From a virus, in IMG/VR virus record IMGVR_UViG_3300031215_000009, positions 17,442-81,441 of that record: a DNA stretch of 64,000 nucleotides. One strand, given 5' to 3'. Below, in pieces: positions 15,087 to 22,917 of this stretch. The notes beneath the pieces were generated by a model. It made no database searches, was not told where the DNA came from, and was given only the letters and a program-made list of their open reading frames with translations. Position 1 is the stretch's first letter; every line of letters starts with the position of its first letter. The position numbers were made by a program, and so were the translations under genes.

Positions 15087-15112
15087 ATATGAATAAATGT
15101 GATTAATATCAT

Positions 15113-15937
15113 TTAATACCACGATTTACCCTGTGCTTTTAGTTTTTCTTTTAATTCCTTTGTTGGTCGTCCCCAATTATCATCATTAACCATTTCCCTG
15201 ACAATATCTCTAAAAGTATCTCCAGCTCCATAAGTTACTTTATGATGTTCTTCTTTAGACATTCCAGATTCTTTTGTTGTAGTTCCTTCTGTTTCGTTAT
15301 GATGTTCTACAAATGATGTTCCTACAAATATATGTGGAATTTGATGATGTTGCAATGCAACACTATACCAATTGTCACAAAACCAAAACTTTACACGTTC
15401 TTCGAGTTTACCTATTTTATCAAATACGTTTCTTGATTGAAATAAACACCAACCTGCAATATGTTGTCTCACACCATATCCAACTTCAATATTGTTTAAT
15501 TTCCTTTTATGCCACATTTCTCGTGGATTACAAGGAGATGCTGAAACAAATTCCCATTGTGCCGGATTTCCTTTTCTTTGTGCATTTATTAAACCTATTA
15601 TTTCAGACGCCCAACCTGGTTTAAATACTAAATCGTTGTTACATAAACAAGTCCATTCTGCAGACCCATGTTCTAATCCTACATTTAAGTATGTGTGATA
15701 CCCAAATTCTTTATCTGTATAAACAGTTTTAATAGAATGTCCTTTACCCTCAATATCATCATACGATGTGTCTTTGTTGGATTCTACTACTATTATATTA
15801 AATTTTATATTGCTGGATTCTTCACTATCTATAAGTGTTTCTATTGTTGTAAGTGATTCTTTGTGTAATTTTTTACTTTTCGCCCAGGATATGATAACCA
15901 TATCAACCTCAGTGTGTTTCAAATTAATTTGTGACAT
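15113..15937 (-). CDS. family 2 glycosyltransferase
   Basis: 274 residues, GT-A fold. The N-terminus VDMVIISWAKSKKLHKESLTTIETL and NIIVVESNKD is the nucleotide-sugar binding start, YLNVGLEHGSAEWTCLCNNDLVFKPGW carries the DxD-like NND motif, and WCDNWYSVALQHHQIP is the acceptor-side region. It would transfer a sugar to DNA bases, a virion protein or a host surface glycan; the acceptor is not readable. It is one of the few minus-strand genes. A TTAAATA box on the minus strand (15974-15980) lies about 37 nt upstream of its ATG. Confidence 0.78.
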   Translation of the reverse strand: MSQINLKHTEVDMVIISWAKSKKLHKESLTTIETLIDSEESSNIKFNIIVVESNKDTSYDDIEGKGHSIKTVYTDKEFGYHTYLNVGLEHGSAEWTCLCNNDLVFKPGWASEIIGLINAQRKGNPAQWEFVSASPCNPREMWHKRKLNNIEVGYGVRQHIAGWCLFQSRNVFDKIGKLEERVKFWFCDNWYSVALQHHQIPHIFVGTSFVEHHNETEGTTTKESGMSKEEHHKVTYGAGDTFRDIVREMVNDDNWGRPTKELKEKLKAQGKSWY

Positions 15938-15975
15938 TGATGTGTTTGTTTAAAATAAATGATTCTTATTTGTTA

Positions 15976-15989
15976 TTTAATAAGTATAA
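15976..15989 (+). promoter_or_regulatory. TTTAATAAGTATAA motif
   Basis: Fourteen-base motif 14 nt before the ATG at 16004. Close copies precede the genes at 25892, 41618, 61642 and 63868. Confidence 0.4.
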
Positions 15990-16003
15990 AAACACACTAT
16001 TCT

Positions 16004-16252
16004 ATGGAAATACACATAAACAATATATTAGACTTGAGTTTAGTTAATGAAGATGTTACTCATTTTGTTAATTTATTTGGGTTACTTAAAGATACAATTA
16101 ATTCATCTGAAAAATCAGTAGGGTTTAAAAAGAAAGGAAAAATAACAGTCGAATTGACAGAAGAATCTATTGAATTTATAATGAAAATGTGCGAATCTGC
16201 AGGTATAATAACAGAAGATGAAATAGAAAATCAAAACCAAGAACAAGAATAA
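16004..16252 (+). CDS. small hypothetical protein upstream of polymerase
   Basis: 82 residues from the ATG at 16004 (MEIHINNILDLSLVNEDV). An earlier ATG at 15959 would place the start before the conserved TTTAATAAG motif and adds a hydrophobic stretch unlike the rest, so the later start is preferred. Helical and acidic at the C-terminus (EDEIENQNQEQE). It stops two bases before the polymerase ATG and is thus translationally linked to it. No known family; a polymerase accessory or regulator is conceivable. Confidence 0.65.
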   Translation: MEIHINNILDLSLVNEDVTHFVNLFGLLKDTINSSEKSVGFKKKGKITVELTEESIEFIMKMCESAGIITEDEIENQNQEQE

Positions 16253-16254
16253 AT

Positions 16255-17763
16255 ATGATATTAGATATTGAACAAACAAAATACACCAATTCGGTAAAAA
16301 TTTCTTATATTGATGCAAACAGGAATAGACAAATTCTTGACATTCCTAAAAGAGATTTTTGGAAATGGAAGTATAATGAAGGTGCAAATGCAGATTCTAC
16401 TTTTAAATCTTGGGATAACAAAGGAGTTGTTAGGTGTTCATATAAAGATTCTGATAATATAGACAAGAAAAGTATATGGGAATGGATCAATGCACAACCA
16501 GAATACAAAGACTTGTTATATCAATTCAATATACCAAAGATTCTTTTTTGTGATATTGAAACAGATATTCATGATGGATTTCCAGATGTAACTTTAGCAA
16601 AAGAAAAAATTACTTGTATTACCGTTTGTTATAAAGATGATAAAGGTGTTGTACAAGTAATAATTTTAGGTGAAAAGGAAAACTTTGATTACGACAAACA
16701 AAAGAAAATGAATGATTTCATTGCTGATTATTTTTCAAAAATATCAGATTTGAAATTTGTATTGAAATATGTATTTATTCCAGATGAAAAGAAATTATTA
16801 GAATCATTTGTTAAGATTTGTTCTAAGTTTCACGTTTTAACTGGTTGGAACTTTATTAATACCTTCCGTTCAAAGTGGTTTAATGACAGTGGATTTGATT
16901 GGCCTTTCTTATCAAAGAGAATGGAAAACTTAGGAGTTGATTACAGATCAATTTCACCAACAAGAAACATTGCAAAGAAAAAAGATGTTGGTAATGTACC
17001 AAGTCACTTTGCAGTTGTTGATTATATGTATTACTTTGATGCATTTGATAGAAGTATTAAAGTAAAAGAATCTAAATCATTAGACTTTGTTTCTGGGGAA
17101 GTTCTTAAAGTTAAGAAATTAAAATATGGAAACTATCCAGTAATGGATGGTGATGTTCTTAAAGAAATGTATGATAAAGATTATTATACTTATTGTTTAT
17201 ATTGTGCCGTAGATACTATTTTAGTTCTATTAATACACGAAAAAAGACAACCATTCTCAGCAATCTTAGCACAAGGTAATGATTCCGGTAATCATATCGA
17301 CAAAGCAGATTCTGCTGTAAATGTTACAGAAGGATTTATGTCTAAGGCTTACTATAAGGACAACAAAGTAATGCCAATGATTGATATGACTAAAAGGAAA
17401 AAAGAATGGTATGAAGGTGCCTTTGTGAAGGCCCCTTTAGCAGGTTTACACGAATTAACATGTTGTTATGACTTTAGTTCACTATATCCATCAATATCAA
17501 GATTCTTAGAATTAGGATTTGAAAACTTTGATAGAAAATTAACAGATGATTTGAAAAAGTATGTAAACTATAAACCAGTTTCACTTAAATTAGAAAGACC
17601 AAAGAATGATGAGATTGTAAGTGTTACCGGTTGTGTATTCAAAAAAGGTGAATCAACATTAAAAAAAGTTTATGATGAATTGTACGCTGCAAGGAAAAAT
17701 AATCAATACCGAGCAAAATTATGTGCAAAAATCGCTCATGAATTAAAAGAAAAAAGTAAATAA
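16255..17763 (+). CDS. 43A: DNA polymerase gp43, fragment A (exonuclease and motif A)
   Basis: 502 residues of a family B polymerase. The 3'-5' exonuclease motifs are present: ILFCDIETDIHDG (Exo I), LTGWNFINTF...GFDWPFLSKRM (Exo II) and YCLYCAVDTILVL (Exo III, Y-x3-D). Polymerase motif A is CCYDFSSLYPSI. The frame ends in the fingers (YDELYAARKNNQYRAKLCAKIAHELKEKSK region), before motif B. The remainder is encoded from 18781, after the clamp gene. Natural splits of gene 43 in the fingers are known from T4-like Aeromonas phages, where the two parts assemble without splicing. No intein sequence is present at this break. Confidence 0.9.
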   Translation: MILDIEQTKYTNSVKISYIDANRNRQILDIPKRDFWKWKYNEGANADSTFKSWDNKGVVRCSYKDSDNIDKKSIWEWINAQPEYKDLLYQFNIPKILFCDIETDIHDGFPDVTLAKEKITCITVCYKDDKGVVQVIILGEKENFDYDKQKKMNDFIADYFSKISDLKFVLKYVFIPDEKKLLESFVKICSKFHVLTGWNFINTFRSKWFNDSGFDWPFLSKRMENLGVDYRSISPTRNIAKKKDVGNVPSHFAVVDYMYYFDAFDRSIKVKESKSLDFVSGEVLKVKKLKYGNYPVMDGDVLKEMYDKDYYTYCLYCAVDTILVLLIHEKRQPFSAILAQGNDSGNHIDKADSAVNVTEGFMSKAYYKDNKVMPMIDMTKRKKEWYEGAFVKAPLAGLHELTCCYDFSSLYPSISRFLELGFENFDRKLTDDLKKYVNYKPVSLKLERPKNDEIVSVTGCVFKKGESTLKKVYDELYAARKNNQYRAKLCAKIAHELKEKSK

Positions 17764-17808
17764 ATGCATTTAATAATAAACAAGTAACAAATAGTAAATT
17801 TAAAATTA

Positions 17809-18597
17809 ATGAAAAAAGTAGTATTAAAAACAGTAGACTTAGTAAAGTTCAATAGCTTTATAGATTCTTTAATCCCACTTAGTGAATCGGGAACAATATA
17901 TTTCAAGATTGATTCAGAAGGATTAAGTACAGATTCACACAATAGTAGTGGAACTATTATTAAAAGTTTGAGAACAAGTATAGGTGAAATTTGTGGTGAA
18001 AGCAACTTAGATAAAGTTGAAGGACCAATTAAATTTTGTTTCTATGATGGTAAAAAAGTAAAAAAAGCATTTTCATTCCTAAGTGGTAGTGATATTAAAT
18101 GTGAAATTACATTTCAAAAATTAGATTCAACAGGTGAATTGTTTGCAGAATCTATGAGAGTTTCAAGTCCTAAAATATCATTTACCTTAGATGCAGCAGA
18201 CCCTGATTTATTCGAATTTGCAAATGTACCAGCAGAATCTATTGCAGAGGTAAAAGATGTAACAAATGCTGATTGTAACTTTAGAATGACAGCAAATGAA
18301 ATTTTACAAGTTCAAAAGTTTTTTGACTTTGATACAAATGAAGAAGTTGAATTTCAAGTTAATGGTGAAGTAAGAGTTGTTTCTGAAGGTGCATATAATA
18401 TTGCAATATCAGATGATTTTGAAGGTTTATCAGGTGGTGGAACAAATTCTTATAAAGTTTCAAAAGACTTGTTTAAATTGTTAGATTTCAACACTTATAT
18501 AGTTTATCCATTGATAGATGAATGTAAAATCATTTTCGAAGCAGAAGATAAAACATCAGAAGTAGTACTTACCTTACACGAAGATTTAGAATTGTAA
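17809..18597 (+). CDS. 45: sliding clamp gp45-like
   Basis: 262 residues with the alternating strand/helix pattern of a clamp subunit: VDLVKFNSFIDSLIPLSESGTIYFKIDSEGLS at the start and EVRVVSEGAYNIAISDDF followed by a C-terminal IIFEAEDKTSEVVLTLHEDLEL. It is slightly longer than T4 gp45 (228). Position strengthens the call: it sits between the two polymerase fragments and near other replication genes. A trimeric ring that tethers gp43 and activates late transcription through gp55 and gp33 is the known T4 role. Alternative: another replication accessory protein. Confidence 0.6.
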   Translation: MKKVVLKTVDLVKFNSFIDSLIPLSESGTIYFKIDSEGLSTDSHNSSGTIIKSLRTSIGEICGESNLDKVEGPIKFCFYDGKKVKKAFSFLSGSDIKCEITFQKLDSTGELFAESMRVSSPKISFTLDAADPDLFEFANVPAESIAEVKDVTNADCNFRMTANEILQVQKFFDFDTNEEVEFQVNGEVRVVSEGAYNIAISDDFEGLSGGGTNSYKVSKDLFKLLDFNTYIVYPLIDECKIIFEAEDKTSEVVLTLHEDLEL

Positions 18598-18620
18598 AAT
18601 TTGGGAATATAAAAGTATTT

Positions 18621-18690
18621 GATTAAATAAAGAAAGGAACTATAATAGGACTCGAATCCTAAGTTCCTTTCTTTAAAATAATTAAACTTA
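18621..18690 (+). promoter_or_regulatory. mobile-gene leader, copy 2 (late box plus 5' hairpin)
   Basis: GATTAAATA (18621-18629) runs directly into AAAGAAAGGAAC (18629-18640), which pairs with GTTCCTTTCTTT (18663-18674) around an inner AGGACTCGAATCCT hairpin. A linker of 16 nt leads to ATGTATTTAACACAC at 18691, as in copies 1 and 3. Confidence 0.75.
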
Positions 18691-18780
18691 ATGTATTTAA
18701 CACACACCCAAATAATCCCAAATTCTGGAGGATTGTATCAAATAAGAAATAAAAATTTCAATAATTATAAATACATTTGA
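18691..18780 (+). pseudogene. GIY-YIG homing endonuclease N-terminal relic
   Basis: A 29-codon frame MYLTHTQIIPNSGGLYQIRN then KNFNNYKYI, stop at 18778. SGGLYQIRNK...YKYI matches the GIY...YIG core of GIY-YIG endonucleases (SGIYKIxNxxNxKxYIG). The stop directly precedes the ATG of polymerase fragment B, so the rest of the nuclease is gone. It marks an invasion at the polymerase break. Confidence 0.6.
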
Positions 18781-19521
18781 ATGATTAAAATAAGAGATAT
18801 GACAACTGATGAAATAGAGAACTTTGATTATAGTTCTCTATCAGAATCTGAGAAAGCCAATATCATTAGGGAACTAACTGACGAAGCAGCAATCAAAGGT
18901 ACACTTGAACAATCTAATAAATTAGTTCTTAACTCTATTTATGGTTCGATGGCATCTATATTTTTCTATTTTTATAATAAGAGTTTAGCGGAAACAATAA
19001 CAGGACAAGGACAAGATGCTATTCGATATGCTGAAAGGGCAGTTGATTCTTATTTTCAAAACATTTTACACAAAGATAAATTTATTCTTAATAAATTAAA
19101 AGAAATTTGTCCAGATGTGAATGTAACCCCCGAACCTTGTGTTAAACCAACAGTTGTTTATATTGACACAGATAGTGTTGATAAAGATACTATTATTAGT
19201 ACAAATAAAGGAAATATTAGAATAGAAGATTTGTATAACGAAAATTCTATTAATGCAGGGGGAACCAAAAGTGGGCACGAATCTGTTGAAACTAACAGAA
19301 CAGTATTGAATTGGTCAGAAACTAATGGACTTTATCAAGCACCAGTAAAAAGAATTATTAGACACAAAGTATCTAAAGCAAAATGGAAACTTAAAACTAA
19401 ATCTGGAAAAGAAGTAACTGTAACTAACGACCACTCTATGATTGTATTTAGAAATGGGGTTAAGATAGAAGTTAAACCATCTGAAATATTAAAAACCGAT
19501 AAAATATTGTCAATTAGGTAA
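18781..19521 (+). CDS. 43B: DNA polymerase gp43, fragment B1 (motif B) plus intein N-half
   Basis: Residues 1-131 are polymerase: a helix from the fingers, motif B KLVLNSIYGSM, and VVYIDTD of motif C. The second catalytic Asp of DTDS is the last extein residue. Ser-132 starts an intein N-half of 115 residues (SVDKDTIISTNKG, block B VTVTNDHSMI, end LKTDKILSIR). The other half starts at 19732. With fragment A and B2 the polymerase adds up to about 907 residues, matching T4 gp43 (898). Activity needs protein trans-splicing here and assembly of A with B. Confidence 0.88.
   Translation: MIKIRDMTTDEIENFDYSSLSESEKANIIRELTDEAAIKGTLEQSNKLVLNSIYGSMASIFFYFYNKSLAETITGQGQDAIRYAERAVDSYFQNILHKDKFILNKLKEICPDVNVTPEPCVKPTVVYIDTDSVDKDTIISTNKGNIRIEDLYNENSINAGGTKSGHESVETNRTVLNWSETNGLYQAPVKRIIRHKVSKAKWKLKTKSGKEVTVTNDHSMIVFRNGVKIEVKPSEILKTDKILSIR
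19174..19518 (+). other. split intein N-half (polymerase motif C)
   Basis: 115 residues, longest N-half here. First residue is Ser (SVDKDTIIST), not Cys. Block B is VTVTNDHSM. Inserted between D and S of YIDTDS. Confidence 0.85.
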
Positions 19522-19532
19522 CTTTGTAGTTT

Positions 19533-19562
19533 ATATAGATTAAATTTAGAAAGTCTATATAA
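19533..19562 (+). other. stem-loop in polymerase intein gap
   Basis: TTATATAGA pairs with TCTATATAA around an AT-rich loop, between the N-half stop and the small frame at 19566. It lacks a T run and could be a processing site or a weak terminator. Confidence 0.5.
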
Positions 19563-19565
19563 AAT

Positions 19566-19766
19566 ATGAATTTAAAAGAACAAATAAAAGGATTTAGAAA
19601 TAGAGAGATAAATTACATAGTGCGAATATGTGATATATTAGAATTTGATAGTTGCATAGTAACGGGAGAATCTATAATATATCCAAATACTAAAATTAGA
19701 CAACACAAAGACGGTGAAATTTACTTAGAAAATGAAATACGAAATAGAAGAAATAGAATACATTGA
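19566..19766 (+). CDS. small unknown protein in polymerase intein gap
   Basis: 66 residues (MNLKEQIKGFRNREINYIVR...), no recognised family. It fills the only gap between the polymerase intein halves and overlaps the C-half start (19732) by 35 nt. The basic N-terminal helix could bind nucleic acid. It may be a shrunken homing endonuclease or DNA-binding relic, given what occupies the equivalent gap in the gp41 gene. That it is made as a protein is uncertain. Confidence 0.4.
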   Translation: MNLKEQIKGFRNREINYIVRICDILEFDSCIVTGESIIYPNTKIRQHKDGEIYLENEIRNRRNRIH

Positions 19767-19860
19767 GTGTATAGGAGAATTTGATGATGAATATGTTTAT
19801 GATATAGAAGTTGATGATGATACCCATACATTTATTGCAAATGATATATTGGTTCATAAT
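19732..19860 (+). other. split intein C-half (polymerase motif C)
   Basis: 43 residues. Block F DTHTFIAND, block G ILVHN, Ser+1 follows. Confidence 0.87.
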
Positions 19861-20685
19861 TCTGCTTATGTGACTTTTGAAGAAGTTGCAAAGAAAATCA
19901 ATTGGACAGGTTCAGCAACGGATTTAGTACTTACTATCAATAAACACAGACTAGAATCTTATTTAAAGAAAGTGTTTGAAAAGTATGCTGAATCTTATAA
20001 TACTGAAAATTATTTAGATTTTGAATTAGAAACAATCAGTAAATCGGGTATTTGGGTAAAGAAAAAGAAATATACACAAGACATTGTGTGGGCTGATGGT
20101 AAGTTCTATGATAGTGGTAGTTACACAAAAACAACAGGATTGGAGATCATTAGATTAACTACACCTCCATTTTGTAGACCAGAATTAGTTAAATTAGTTC
20201 AATGGATATTCGATAAAGGTAAACAATTTACACAAAGAGATATTACAATTGAATTGTTGAAATTAAAGAAAAGATTTGCAATTGTTGACATTGAAGATAT
20301 TAGTATTACAACAGGAATAGGTGATTATGAAAAATATATTCTTAGTGACACTAATGGGTTAAAAGTTGCAAGTGGTTGTGGAACTCACATTAGAGGAGCA
20401 GGGATTTATAATATGTACCTTAATAACAATCCAGATTATGAAAATAAGTATGAAAGATTAAAAACAGGTGACAAAGTTAAGTGGTATTATGCAAAATCAC
20501 ACAAAGAAGAATTAAATGTTTTTAGTTACAAACGTGGTTCACACCCTAAAGAGTTTGCACCAGAAATAGACATTGATTTGATGTTTGAAAAAACAGTGAT
20601 AAACCCACTAAATAATATTCTTCAAGCAATGCCAGGGATTAATGCATTATCTGGTTCATTGAAGATCAAAAAAAGATTATTTTAA
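19732..20685 (+). CDS. 43B: intein C-half plus DNA polymerase gp43 fragment B2
   Basis: Residues 1-43 are the intein C-half (YVYDIEVDDDTHTFIAN, DILVHN), Ser+1 continues SAYVTFEEV to rebuild YIDTDSAYVTF. The following 274 residues are the rest of the palm and thumb: GIWVKKKKYTQDIVWADGKFYD is the conserved KKKY block of family B polymerases, and the thumb ends at GSLKIKKRLF. A short basic-hydrophobic tail (KKRLF) could dock on the clamp. The ATG at 19732 is chosen because it gives a C-half of typical length. Confidence 0.88.
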   Translation: MKYEIEEIEYIECIGEFDDEYVYDIEVDDDTHTFIANDILVHNSAYVTFEEVAKKINWTGSATDLVLTINKHRLESYLKKVFEKYAESYNTENYLDFELETISKSGIWVKKKKYTQDIVWADGKFYDSGSYTKTTGLEIIRLTTPPFCRPELVKLVQWIFDKGKQFTQRDITIELLKLKKRFAIVDIEDISITTGIGDYEKYILSDTNGLKVASGCGTHIRGAGIYNMYLNNNPDYENKYERLKTGDKVKWYYAKSHKEELNVFSYKRGSHPKEFAPEIDIDLMFEKTVINPLNNILQAMPGINALSGSLKIKKRLF

Positions 20686-20702
20686 AAAAACAATTAATAT
20701 AT

Positions 20703-21011
20703 ATGGCAAAAACAAGTAAAAAACATAGTTCCGTTGATGATATATTCAAAGAACTTAACGAAGTTAATCCTTTTGGTAGTAGTAGTTTCGGTACCTCAGA
20801 GATTTATAAAAACAACAACTGGATTGATTCTGGTAATTGGATTCTTAATGCAGCATTAAGTGGTTCAATTAAAAAAGGGTTTCCAAGTACTAAACAAACA
20901 TCATTAGTAGGAGAATCTGGTTGTTTACCGAAAGAAGAAGTTGTTCGATTATATATACTAAAGAGTATAGATAATTATGATAGAGAAATTATTAACGAGG
21001 AACATATCTAA
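20703..21011 (+). CDS. uvsX: UvsX recombinase N-terminus plus short intein N-half
   Basis: Residues 1-73 are the N-terminal part of a UvsX/RecA-type recombinase, ending at SLVGESG, the first half of Walker A. Cys-74 starts an intein N-half of only 29 residues (CLPKEEVVRLYIL...NEEHI) with block A but without blocks N2, B. The rest of the intein is carried on the next frame. This is an early ('atypical') split, unlike the four other inteins in this window. The stop at 21009 is followed by a TAACAC/GTGTTA stem-loop. Confidence 0.85.
   Translation: MAKTSKKHSSVDDIFKELNEVNPFGSSSFGTSEIYKNNNWIDSGNWILNAALSGSIKKGFPSTKQTSLVGESGCLPKEEVVRLYILKSIDNYDREIINEEHI
20922..21008 (+). other. split intein N-half, very short (UvsX Walker A)
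   Basis: 29 residues, block A only. Inserted in GESG^SGKT. Confidence 0.83.
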
Positions 21012-21052
21012 CACTAAATCTTTATTTTGTGTTAAGGACGAAAACAAAAAAT

Positions 21053-21520
21053 ATGAAAATAGAAATTATTAAAAAAGAGTTAACTCATTGTGGATATGAC
21101 ATCGACAAGTTAACTGATGGGGAATTAACTAAGTTATTCAATACTCATTGCGAAGAACATTCTGAATTAGTTAAAGTACAAGATTTAATTGAAAATAAAC
21201 TATCTAACTTTATAGTTATAGATACACCAGATGGATTTCAAGAAATTAGTACTATTTATAATAAAAAGGAAAGACCTATATATGAAATAGTATTGACTAA
21301 TGGATTTAAAGGACTATCTTCTAATGACCACTTATATGAAACACCAACTGGATGGGTTAAAGCCGAAGTACTTAAAAAATCTGATTTAGTATTGACTAAA
21401 GATGGAGTTTACGAGGTATCTACTATAAATAAAAAAGACAAAGAATTAGTATATGATTGGACAGTAGAACACGAAAACCATAGATACTGGTCTGGTGTTG
21501 GAGGTATTAGTTCCCATAAT
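21053..21520 (+). other. split intein C-half, long (UvsX Walker A)
   Basis: 156 residues containing everything after block A. Block G is SSHN followed by Ser+1. The first 50 or so residues are extra compared with a minimal intein. Confidence 0.82.
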
Positions 21521-22525
21521 AGCGGTAAAACATTCTTAACACTTAACGCTGTAAGGAATGCACAATTAGCTGGTTACACACCAATTTATTACGATACAGA
21601 AGGTGCTGTTGACCCTGATAGTTGTTTGAATTTCGGTATTGATTTAAAAAACTTTAGACACGAACCAGTTTCGGAGATTGAAAAGTTGAAAACAATGTAT
21701 GCTATTTTCATCAAGAACTTAACCGCATTGAAAATCAAAGGACAAGAAATTCCTAAATTTATTCTGATTCTTGATTCAATCGGAATGGTTGCATCATCAA
21801 AAGAAATAGAAGATGCAAGAACTGGAAATAGTGCCGCAGATATGACAAGAGCAAAACAAATACGTTCGTTCTTTAGAATTATCACATCAGATTTGAATTC
21901 ATTAGGAATTCCAATGATATTCACAAACCATACAATGGTAAACATTGGTGGTTATGGAGACCCAGTTGTTCAAGGTGGTGGAGGTGGTGTTGTTTATTCC
22001 CCAAGTATCACATTATACTTATCAAAAGCAAAATTGAAAGATGATAAGAATGATGATAAAAGACAAACAGGTGTAATTGTAACAGCCAAGACCGGAAAGA
22101 ATAGATTTGCACAACCTAAAACTATTAAGTTTCCTATATTCTTTGATAGACCATTCAACAGATATATGGGTGTTCAAGATTATCTAAGTTGGGATAATGT
22201 AGGAATTGCAAAAGGAAATCTATTAACAAAATCTGAATATAATAAACTTAAAGGACAAGCAAAAGAAAAGATAAAAGTTTTTACACCAGACAACTCAGAT
22301 GAAATAATGTATTTCGCACCAAAAGAAACAGCGAGAAAATATGTTGTTGAACATTTAGGCGAAGCAATCGACACGAGACAATTATTTTCTGAAAGAGTTA
22401 TGAAACCATTAGAAGATAGATTTGATGCTGTAATTAGAAAAGATTTCGAATTTAGTTCACAAGAAACCGATGAAGAAATTGAAGAAATACTTCACAATGA
22501 TGATGAAGAACTAAACGAAGATTAA
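21053..22525 (+). CDS. uvsX: long intein C-half plus UvsX recombinase body
   Basis: Residues 1-156 are the intein C-part: an N-terminal helical region of about 50 residues (MKIEIIKKELTHCGYDIDKL), block B-like SSNDHLYETPTGWVKAEVL, then YDWTVEHENHRYWSGVGG (block F) and ISSHN with Ser+1. The extein restarts with SGKTFLTLNAVR, restoring Walker A GESGSGKT, and continues with FILILDSIGMV (Walker B) and a Gly-rich loop GYGDPVVQGGGGG. Spliced UvsX has about 407 residues (T4 391). The acidic tail (DEEIEEILHNDDEELNED) is usual for UvsX. An ATG at 21029 is also possible. Confidence 0.88.
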   Translation: MKIEIIKKELTHCGYDIDKLTDGELTKLFNTHCEEHSELVKVQDLIENKLSNFIVIDTPDGFQEISTIYNKKERPIYEIVLTNGFKGLSSNDHLYETPTGWVKAEVLKKSDLVLTKDGVYEVSTINKKDKELVYDWTVEHENHRYWSGVGGISSHNSGKTFLTLNAVRNAQLAGYTPIYYDTEGAVDPDSCLNFGIDLKNFRHEPVSEIEKLKTMYAIFIKNLTALKIKGQEIPKFILILDSIGMVASSKEIEDARTGNSAADMTRAKQIRSFFRIITSDLNSLGIPMIFTNHTMVNIGGYGDPVVQGGGGGVVYSPSITLYLSKAKLKDDKNDDKRQTGVIVTAKTGKNRFAQPKTIKFPIFFDRPFNRYMGVQDYLSWDNVGIAKGNLLTKSEYNKLKGQAKEKIKVFTPDNSDEIMYFAPKETARKYVVEHLGEAIDTRQLFSERVMKPLEDRFDAVIRKDFEFSSQETDEEIEEILHNDDEELNED

Positions 22526-22540
22526 AATAAATTCTAAATT

Positions 22541-22575
22541 AAATCCCACATTTCTTTGATTTGTGGGATTTTTTG
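22541..22575 (+). terminator. intrinsic terminator after uvsX
   Basis: AAATCCCACA (22541-22550) pairs with TGTGGGATTT (22562-22571), followed by T's. Confidence 0.83.
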
Positions 22576-22596
22576 TTATCTTACATTTTCTAAAAA

Positions 22597-22603
22597 TTAA
22601 ATA
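22597..22603 (+). promoter_or_regulatory. late-type promoter box
   Basis: TTAAATA 22 nt before the ATG at 22626. Confidence 0.45.
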
Positions 22604-22625
22604 AACTATAAAAATAATTAACAAA

Positions 22626-22838
22626 ATGAACGATTTATTAAAATATATTAATAAAGAAGAAATTAATGAAGCAATGGTACAAATTGCAGGAAGTAAAAAA
22701 CCATCAGGTGCAAAAGTTTTAGCAAAGATTACTGTTGAAATGTTAGTTGATAAAGGTTATTTTACAAAACTACCTAAAGATTTTATACCGTATGCAAAAG
22801 AAGATATTGAAGAAGTTATTATAAATAGTACATTTTAA
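22626..22838 (+). CDS. small putative internal protein
   Basis: 70 residues. The start MNDLLKYINKEEINEAM contains an INE/A site at residues 14-17 and resembles a capsid-targeting peptide, though its spacing differs from the others. The remainder (GAKVLAKITVEMLVDKGYFTKLPKDFIPYAKEDIEEVI) is a compact helical domain of unknown function. It stands alone between two terminators with its own late-type box, which argues for late expression inside an otherwise early gene block. Confidence 0.6.
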   Translation: MNDLLKYINKEEINEAMVQIAGSKKPSGAKVLAKITVEMLVDKGYFTKLPKDFIPYAKEDIEEVIINSTF

Positions 22839-22862
22839 TATTATAATCATAATTTAATTACG

Positions 22863-22890
22863 AAGGACTAAAATTATTTAGTCCTTTTTT
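22863..22890 (+). terminator. intrinsic terminator
   Basis: AAGGACTAAA (22863-22872) pairs with TTTAGTCCTT (22877-22886), then T's. Confidence 0.83.
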
Positions 22891-22917
22891 GTGTTTAATA
22901 CACAAAGAAAGATATAT

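Noticed and set aside
18629-18674. tRNA-like appearance of the hairpin (GGACTCGAATCC resembles a T-arm)
   Set aside because: There is no anticodon arm or D-arm, and the same structure occurs in four places in front of nuclease relics with changing stems.
21009-21034. Terminator between UvsX halves
   Set aside because: The TAACAC/GTGTTA stem is short, the loop long and no T run follows. A terminator here would cut off the essential C-half.
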